NCBI GenBank assembly: GCA_020852255.1
Contig: JADZBD010000010.1
Coordinates: 1-64,000, forward strand
Length of the DNA: 64,000 bases
Source of the DNA: Bacteroidia bacterium
GTDB lineage: Bacteria > Bacteroidota > Bacteroidia > JADZBD01
Reading direction: 5' to 3'
Shown: piece after piece, positions 61,572 to 64,000 of the stretch
Position numbering within the stretch: the stretch's first letter is position 1
Layout of the letters: the number at the start of each line of letters is the position of its first letter
Notes under the pieces: model-generated
Told to the model about the DNA's origin: nothing
Seen by the model: only the letters and a program-made list of their open reading frames with translations
The model's database searches: none
Translations under genes and position numbers: made by a program

Positions 61572-63358
61572 ACCGGTATTTCAATGTTCAGGGTGGTACC
61601 TTTACCCGGGCGAGAGTCAAAGGTAACATTTCCGTTGAGTGACTCAACGCGTGTAACGATATTCCTGATTCCGATGCCGCTATGTCCGGTAAGTGAGTCA
61701 GGATTAAATCCTTTTCCGTTGTCTTCAATCATCAGCGAAATCACATCCGGATGGCGGATAAGCTGGATCGAGACCGAGGTAGCGCCCGCGTGTTTGAGGA
61801 TGTTATTCATCCCCTCCTGAACGACCCTGTATAAAATAGATTGAATAACGCTGTCGCTGACCTCTTCCATGCCGTGGCATTCCAGGGTTACGACCGGCTC
61901 GCCGGCGGGAAGCTTGGAGAGAAACTCCCGAATGGCGGCTCCTATTCCGGATCGCCTGAGGGCACCGGGCATCATAACATGTGAAATATTGCGAACCTCT
62001 CTCACGGAATCGTCGGAAAGGGAAAGTAGTTTCTCATGAACATCCGGTTGAAGGTGATTGTCTTTTATCGAAGAAAGATTCATTTTTAAGGCAGACAGGG
62101 TTTGTCCAACTCCATCGTGCAATTCCCTGGCGATGCGCTGGCGTTCTTTCTCTTCCGCTTCCACGATTGCTCTGGTTTTGTTCACCTGTTCGCGCAACAT
62201 GGCTTCATCGAAAAGCGCCCGCTGCTTTGCACGGTAACGGTAATAGAAGAGTAACCCTGCCATAAGCAGCAGAAGTGTTCCCGATATCAGCGCGAGAATC
62301 CAGTTTCTCGAGCGTGCGAGCGCCAGTTGCTGACCGGTATTTGTTTCACGAAGTTCCAGGTTTTCTTTTTCTTTCTTCGCTGTTTCGTAGCGGGTTTCTA
62401 TTTCAAGCAACTGGCGCGTGCTTCGTTCGTTCAGTATACTGTCTTTTGTTGATTTGAATTTTCTGTGAAAGAACAGCGCCTTTTCAAAATCATTCCGGTC
62501 AGAATAAAGCTGCGACAGTTTTTCATACGTGTGAGCAGCGAGATCCGCGAATTGTATCTTTTCGGAATAGGTAAGCGAGCGTATAAAATGCTCTTCTGCG
62601 CGGAGCAGATCTTTCATCAGGTAATAAGTTTCACCGAGATTATTAAGATTGATAGCCACGGCAAAATCATCGCGCAGCGCTGTGCGGATCACTAATGCAT
62701 CTTCCAGGAAGCGGATGGCACGGCGAAACTGCCCCAGGTTACCGTAACAACCGCTGAGGTAATCATACGAATAGGAGAGTCCCAGCGAATCATTGTATTT
62801 CATATTCACAACTACTGCACGCTCGTAAAAGGATATCGCTTTTTGATAATTACCTTGTTCTTCATAAACGGCTCCCAGGCCGTTGTATCCTGAGGACAGG
62901 AGTGATTCCCGGCCGGCAGCCGAAAAAAGCTCGTTGGCTTTGAGAAAATGATCAGCCGCTTCATCGTATTTTTTCAATTTCTTTTTATAAACCCCCAGGT
63001 GGTGATGTGCATGTCCGGCTCCTTCTTTGTCTCCGCATAGTTCAAATGATTCAAGAGCCTGCAGGTAGGATTTAAGCGCTCCTTCGTATTTGCCAAGGAA
63101 GTACATGGCGTTCCCTTTTTCAATACAGGCATAACCATGCAAACTGCTTTTGGCGGGCGTAAGCCGGATTACGGTTCCGGAGAGTTCCGCTTTGAGTTCA
63201 TAGTTCTGCCGGCCGTTTGCCTTGATCCAGTTGAAGATGAACCGTGCCCTGGAGGTATCAGGGTGGATATGCTCCGAGGCAAGCAGCAGCGAATCTGCGG
63301 TTCCTGCCAGTGCCGGAAGGGAAAGAAAAAATAGTTGGAGACACAAGAATGCTCTCAT
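61568..63358 (-). CDS. TPR-repeat sensor histidine kinase (HisKA_3)
   Basis: This is a 596-residue protein. A signal peptide (ending PALAG) and about six TPR repeats (about 75-300; GNAMYFLGKYEGALKSYLQA, YNGLGAVYEEQGNYQKAISF) lie outside the membrane. A transmembrane helix (about 353-373), a HisKA_3 dimer helix (ERQRIARELHDGVGQTL, His near 414) and a HATPase domain (VQEGMNNILKHA, DNGKGF, GIGIRNI) follow. It phosphorylates the NarL-type regulator encoded next. It starts 22 bases after the gldM stop, where gldN would be expected. Confidence 0.93.
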   Translation of the reverse strand: MRAFLCLQLFFLSLPALAGTADSLLLASEHIHPDTSRARFIFNWIKANGRQNYELKAELSGTVIRLTPAKSSLHGYACIEKGNAMYFLGKYEGALKSYLQALESFELCGDKEGAGHAHHHLGVYKKKLKKYDEAADHFLKANELFSAAGRESLLSSGYNGLGAVYEEQGNYQKAISFYERAVVVNMKYNDSLGLSYSYDYLSGCYGNLGQFRRAIRFLEDALVIRTALRDDFAVAINLNNLGETYYLMKDLLRAEEHFIRSLTYSEKIQFADLAAHTYEKLSQLYSDRNDFEKALFFHRKFKSTKDSILNERSTRQLLEIETRYETAKKEKENLELRETNTGQQLALARSRNWILALISGTLLLLMAGLLFYYRYRAKQRALFDEAMLREQVNKTRAIVEAEEKERQRIARELHDGVGQTLSALKMNLSSIKDNHLQPDVHEKLLSLSDDSVREVRNISHVMMPGALRRSGIGAAIREFLSKLPAGEPVVTLECHGMEEVSDSVIQSILYRVVQEGMNNILKHAGATSVSIQLIRHPDVISLMIEDNGKGFNPDSLTGHSGIGIRNIVTRVESLNGNVTFDSRPGKGTTLNIEIPV

Positions 63359-63380
63359 GCCTCCAAAATACTAAAGATTC

Positions 63381-64000
63381 CTAATTACAGATCTTCATAA
63401 AGAAGTTTCCTGTTTTTGGAGCCCCGTCGGGCCCTACCATTTTTACCTCCTCGAAGTAGAAGATGGTCCCTGTTCGCCCGGCTCTGCGAATGAGATCTTT
63501 CATGCGTTCAGTCATTAGCCCGTTATCAGATGTTTCTGTAACCGGAACGCCGTTGAGCAGGGCGCTCAGTTTAAACGATTTTACCTTAGCAGAGATATTC
63601 TTATAAACAAAGTCTTCCGGATATACCGCCATTGGTCCGTACGCAGCGAGAAGTTCATTTTTTGTAATAAGGGGAGTGGTTTTTCCGCCAATGCCGGGAA
63701 TAGGAGATGGCAGAGGCATTACCCTCAGGGTGATGTTTCCCATTGTCCGCGTTTCCCCGTTTATTTTCGCATAAACGTTCACCTTCATTTGTCCGACCCT
63801 GCCGGGGGTTACATTAAATTCGCCGTTAGCGGAGCGAACAATGTTCCCTTGGTCAGGAACCACGGTTACATCCGCGCCGGCTACCCCCGGACAGGATACG
63901 GAGAGGGGATTTGGTACGCCCATGTACACCACGTTCATCATGGTTGGACTTACTGTTGCCGAAGGCCGGGCTACCATGTACTCAGATTTGAACGGGTACT
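63381..64000 (-). CDS. gldM: GldM/PorM C-terminal part (5' end beyond the window)
   Basis: The frame is open to base 64000 and the start is outside, so only the C-terminal about 206 residues are visible. They include SEYMVARPSATVSPTMMNVVYMG and GVPNPLSVSCPGV, the signature of the GldM middle and C-terminal beta domains, and end LKNG-type KTGNFFMKICN. GldM is the inner-membrane stalk of the T9SS, driven by the proton gradient with GldL, and its periplasmic domains reach toward GldK/GldN at the outer membrane. gldL would be expected just upstream, beyond the window. Confidence 0.93.
   Translation of the reverse strand, partial: YPFKSEYMVARPSATVSPTMMNVVYMGVPNPLSVSCPGVAGADVTVVPDQGNIVRSANGEFNVTPGRVGQMKVNVYAKINGETRTMGNITLRVMPLPSPIPGIGGKTTPLITKNELLAAYGPMAVYPEDFVYKNISAKVKSFKLSALLNGVPVTETSDNGLMTERMKDLIRRAGRTGTIFYFEEVKMVGPDGAPKTGNFFMKICN

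Overview
The window is a stretch of Bacteroidota chromosome, probably from a gliding-type lineage such as Flavobacteriales or a relative; the order cannot be fixed from the sequence. The evidence is: many proteins with type IX secretion system (T9SS) sorting tails (type A and type B), PorP/SprF, GldD, GldE and GldM genes, a SecDF fusion, promoters of the Bacteroidota type (TAnnTTTG), and almost no Shine-Dalgarno sites. No tRNA, rRNA, CRISPR array, insertion sequence or prophage was recognised. Genes are tightly packed, with many 4-base start/stop overlaps and convergent genes that touch.

Layout. 1-7919 (+): a T9SS type B operon, made of the 3' part of a giant repeat protein (13 repeats of about 84 aa), PorP/SprF, a PorE-like OmpA protein with a PTTTT minisatellite, and an unknown exported protein. 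7920-10587: an endolysin-like M15 peptidase and a divergent type A cargo. 10584-24658 (-): hrpB, pheT, a methyltransferase lipoprotein, a propeller-amidohydrolase, a SprB-repeat cargo and recG. 24901-26964 (+): a thioredoxin-fold cargo. 27013-29263 (-): gldD-gldE-ssb. 29456-30745 (+): a DUF2851 protein. 30746-31234 has no intact gene but holds a decayed YCF48-like relic on the minus strand. 31235-36341 (-): an SBBP-repeat cargo, tatA and secDF. 36535-40564 (+): an FG-GAP cargo, a lipoprotein and a CX4CH cytochrome-like propeller lipoprotein. 40565-41930 (-): a retropepsin-like protease and mdh. 42085-44398 (+): a type B cargo, a small exported protein and rpsU (bS21) with a strong Shine-Dalgarno. 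44448-45889 (-): a ZIP transporter and a methyltransferase. 45956-51257 (+): a periplasmic-propeller PP2C/SpoIIE phosphatase, a lipoprotein, and SiaB- and SiaC-like proteins. 51412-52470 (+): an exported protein. 52626-56333 (-): priA and an RNA methyltransferase. 56483-60919 (+): a lipoprotein, an exported protein and a TerB-like/ABCG transporter fusion. 60924-64000 (-): a NarL-type regulator, its TPR histidine kinase, and the C-terminus of gldM, which runs off the window.

How it fits together. Much of the window serves the cell envelope: Sec/Tat export, T9SS machinery (GldM, PorP/SprF, PorE-like), gliding lipoprotein partners (GldD/GldE), and seven T9SS cargo proteins. Housekeeping genes (pheT, hrpB, recG, priA, ssb, mdh, rpsU) lie between them. 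The strongest candidate for an under-described system is the SiaABC-like partner switch at 45956-51257. Its phosphatase is built into a large extracytoplasmic propeller sensor, and no diguanylate cyclase output gene lies anywhere in the window. The stretch 15471-15739 (269 bases) holds nothing I can identify.
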